Source: Haematococcus lacustris (lineage: Eukaryota > Chlorophyta > Chlorophyceae > Chlamydomonadales > Haematococcaceae). From it: a stretch of 64,000 nucleotides of DNA. The notes under the pieces are model-generated. The model did not search any database. It worked only from the letters and a program-made list of their open reading frames with translations, and was not told where the DNA came from. Each line of letters starts with the position of its first letter. The first letter of the stretch is position 1. A program made the translations under genes and the position numbers. Positions 62,421-64,000 of this stretch are shown in pieces. The DNA is taken from positions 1,745,978 through 1,809,977 of the forward strand of contig JASKMD010000028.1 of the NCBI GenBank assembly GCA_030144725.1. The letters run 5' to 3'.

Positions 62421-64000
62421 CACAGCGGTTGACAGCCAAGGCCATGGCTTGCGCCAGAGGAGCGGAGGGTTGCACGAAAGCCATTTGGTAGATGGACTTG
62501 GAGGCCAGGCACTGCTGTGCCACCTGCACCCGCCCCAGGAGGTTGAGGCCTTGGGGCCGCCAAGGGAGGGAGTCTGCCATCATGGCCGCGGCCGCCCCAC
62601 CGAAGGCGGCCTCGCTGGTGGTAGCGTAGGAGGCCGCCCCAAGAGGGACCCCCAGGTGGCGCACGGGCACCCCCACTCGGACAGCTGGGATGACCACCTC
62701 CGGCTCCTGCTCCCCACCCTGCTCCTGCCCGCCCTGCTGCTGCCCTTGCCCGCCACCTTCCCCCGCCCCACCCCCTAGCTCGCCCACCTGCCCCTGCCCG
62801 CCCCCTTCCCCCCCGTCACCCCCCCTTCCTCCCCTCCCCGCCCCCTCGGGGCCCGTGCCCTCCTGGTTACCCGGCCCAGGCTCTGGCTGTGCGCACGGCA
62901 GGGCTGAGCTCTTGCTCACGCTAAGCGCAGGGCCCCCAGCGGCGCGGAACAGGCCCAGGGCCTCCACTACCACCTTCCCGTCTCTGACCCGATCAAGCAC
63001 CACGATGGTGAGGTCGTCCGCATACTCCTTGGAGGGGAGCGCGGGGGTCAGGGAGGCCCTGTGCATGGCCAAAGGGCTGGAGGGGATGGTGGGGGTGCTG
63101 ATGCGGCCTGCCAGCTGGAGCGAGCTGAGGTAGCTGACCAGCGGCTGGAGCACGATGCACCAGTAGAGCGGGGAGGCCCCGCTGCCCTGCAGCAGCCCCG
63201 ACGCAAGGAGAAAGCTGTCGGTGAGGTGGCCGTTGACCAGCACCTGGCTCCTGGCCCCCCGGTGCGGCAGCTGAGCCCAGCGCACATGCCCCTCCCGGCA
63301 GAACCCCATGGCCTCCATCGTGTCCTGGAGCAAGCCCCAGGACACGTTGTTAAAGGCCCCCGCTAGGTCCAGCAACAACAGCCAGGCTGGGCTGCCCCGC
63401 TGCTGCAGGTACTCCAGCAGGCCTAGGTGGAACTGCATGCTGTCGCTGATGTCCCTGCCTAGGATGAAGGCGGATTGAGAAGGGGACACCAGCAGGTCCA
63501 AGGGCAGCTGCAGCCGGTCCTCCACTGCCCTGGCCACCAGGCGCACGTCGCAGTCGAGGAGCGTGATGGGGCGGTAGCCAGCCACCTGGTCCCTCGGCTT
63601 GCCAGCCTTGGGCACGAGGGTGATAATGCCTGTCTGGAAGTCAGCCAGAGGGGCAGGGTCAGCGGTGTCTGCCAGGGCCTCTTGCAACGTAGCCCGCAGC
63701 GGCCGCCCCAGCTCCACCCACAGCCGGTCATAGACCTCCAAAGGCAGCCCATCTAGCCCCGGGGCCTTGCTGTGCGCGCAGCCCTGCAGAGCCCGGCCCA
63801 GCTCCTCCTCTGACAGCATAGGGCTGCCATATTGTTTTGGGGAGCCCTCGGCAGCCCTGGCCTGGGTGGGGGTGAGGTGGGAGGTGAGGCTGCCCAGCAG
63901 CGTGACGCGCGCAGCTGTGTCCATCGGCTTGGCTGCGTAGACTCCGGGGGGCTCGGCGGTTGAGTAGTGCTGATGGAAAGCCCTGCATGCTGCCTTCACC
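62421..64000 (-). pseudogene. LINE reverse transcriptase, copy B (runs off the window end)
   Basis: The second RT copy carries the same motifs as copy A, including LLLLDLAGAFNNVSW, QGSGASPLYW and KEYADDLTIV, plus the segment QDTMEAMGFCREGHVRWAQL that copy A lacks. After the RT it continues GVPLGAASYATTSEAAFGG and NLLGRVQVAQQCLASKSIYQ, then shifts frame near 62430. Its 5' part lies beyond 64000. It is about 3.25-3.3 kb from copy A in the same orientation. Confidence 0.8.

Noticed and set aside
59361..62423. A single 1,020-residue LINE protein
   Set aside because: It joins the C-terminus of one copy to the RT of another, and its last residues are LTR sequence of an inserted element.

Overview
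This window is nuclear DNA from a green alga, most likely a chlorophyte of the Chlamydomonadales type (inference). The host genes are GC-rich and split by many short GT-AG introns. Glutamine codon runs, (CCCCA)n/(GGGTCA)n arrays and TTAGGG-like tracts are common. One gene encodes RAF1, a Rubisco assembly chaperone, so the organism is photosynthetic. No tRNA, rRNA, CRISPR array or prokaryotic operon was seen. All exon models below were built by eye from reading frame, splice sites and family resemblance; no search was run.

Left part (1-12 kb). The C-terminal half of an exostosin (GT47) gene (+, 1725-3941) lies between two copies of the same LINE 3' fragment. A small foldback element and an intact-ended hAT transposon (6895-8090, 8-bp target duplication) follow. 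A four-exon gene for a small four-helix UPF0060/YnfA membrane protein (-, 8270-11921) has a 2.65-kb first intron. That intron holds the decayed remains of a TnpB/Fanzor-like RNA-guided nuclease gene on the opposite strand.

Middle part (12-35 kb). A complete 12-exon RAF1 gene (-, 12108-17635) and a five-exon coiled-coil, glutamine-rich protein gene of unknown function (-, 18378-22947) are transcribed away from a 13-exon membrane nucleotidyl cyclase gene (+, 23996-34010). The cyclase active-site residues look guanylyl-cyclase-like, and a disordered segment of about 1,100 residues is inserted before the catalytic core.

Right part (35-64 kb). This is a retrotransposon block read on the minus strand. 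Three Ty3/gypsy units of one family are arranged LTR-internal-LTR-internal-LTR: a full-length unit with a single 2,825-residue polyprotein, a shortened unit with an open Gag-protease-C-terminal frame, and a 5'-truncated unit ending in a 610-bp AT-only tract. The polyprotein carries three unusual parts: a cytosine-methyltransferase-like domain between RNase H and integrase, with the catalytic Pro-Cys replaced, and a PHD finger plus a Tudor-like domain after integrase. The array abuts the gag end of a second LTR element. That element is itself inserted in one of two tandem copies of a LINE reverse transcriptase. The methyltransferase-like/PHD retroelement and the intron-resident Fanzor-like relic are the most unusual findings.
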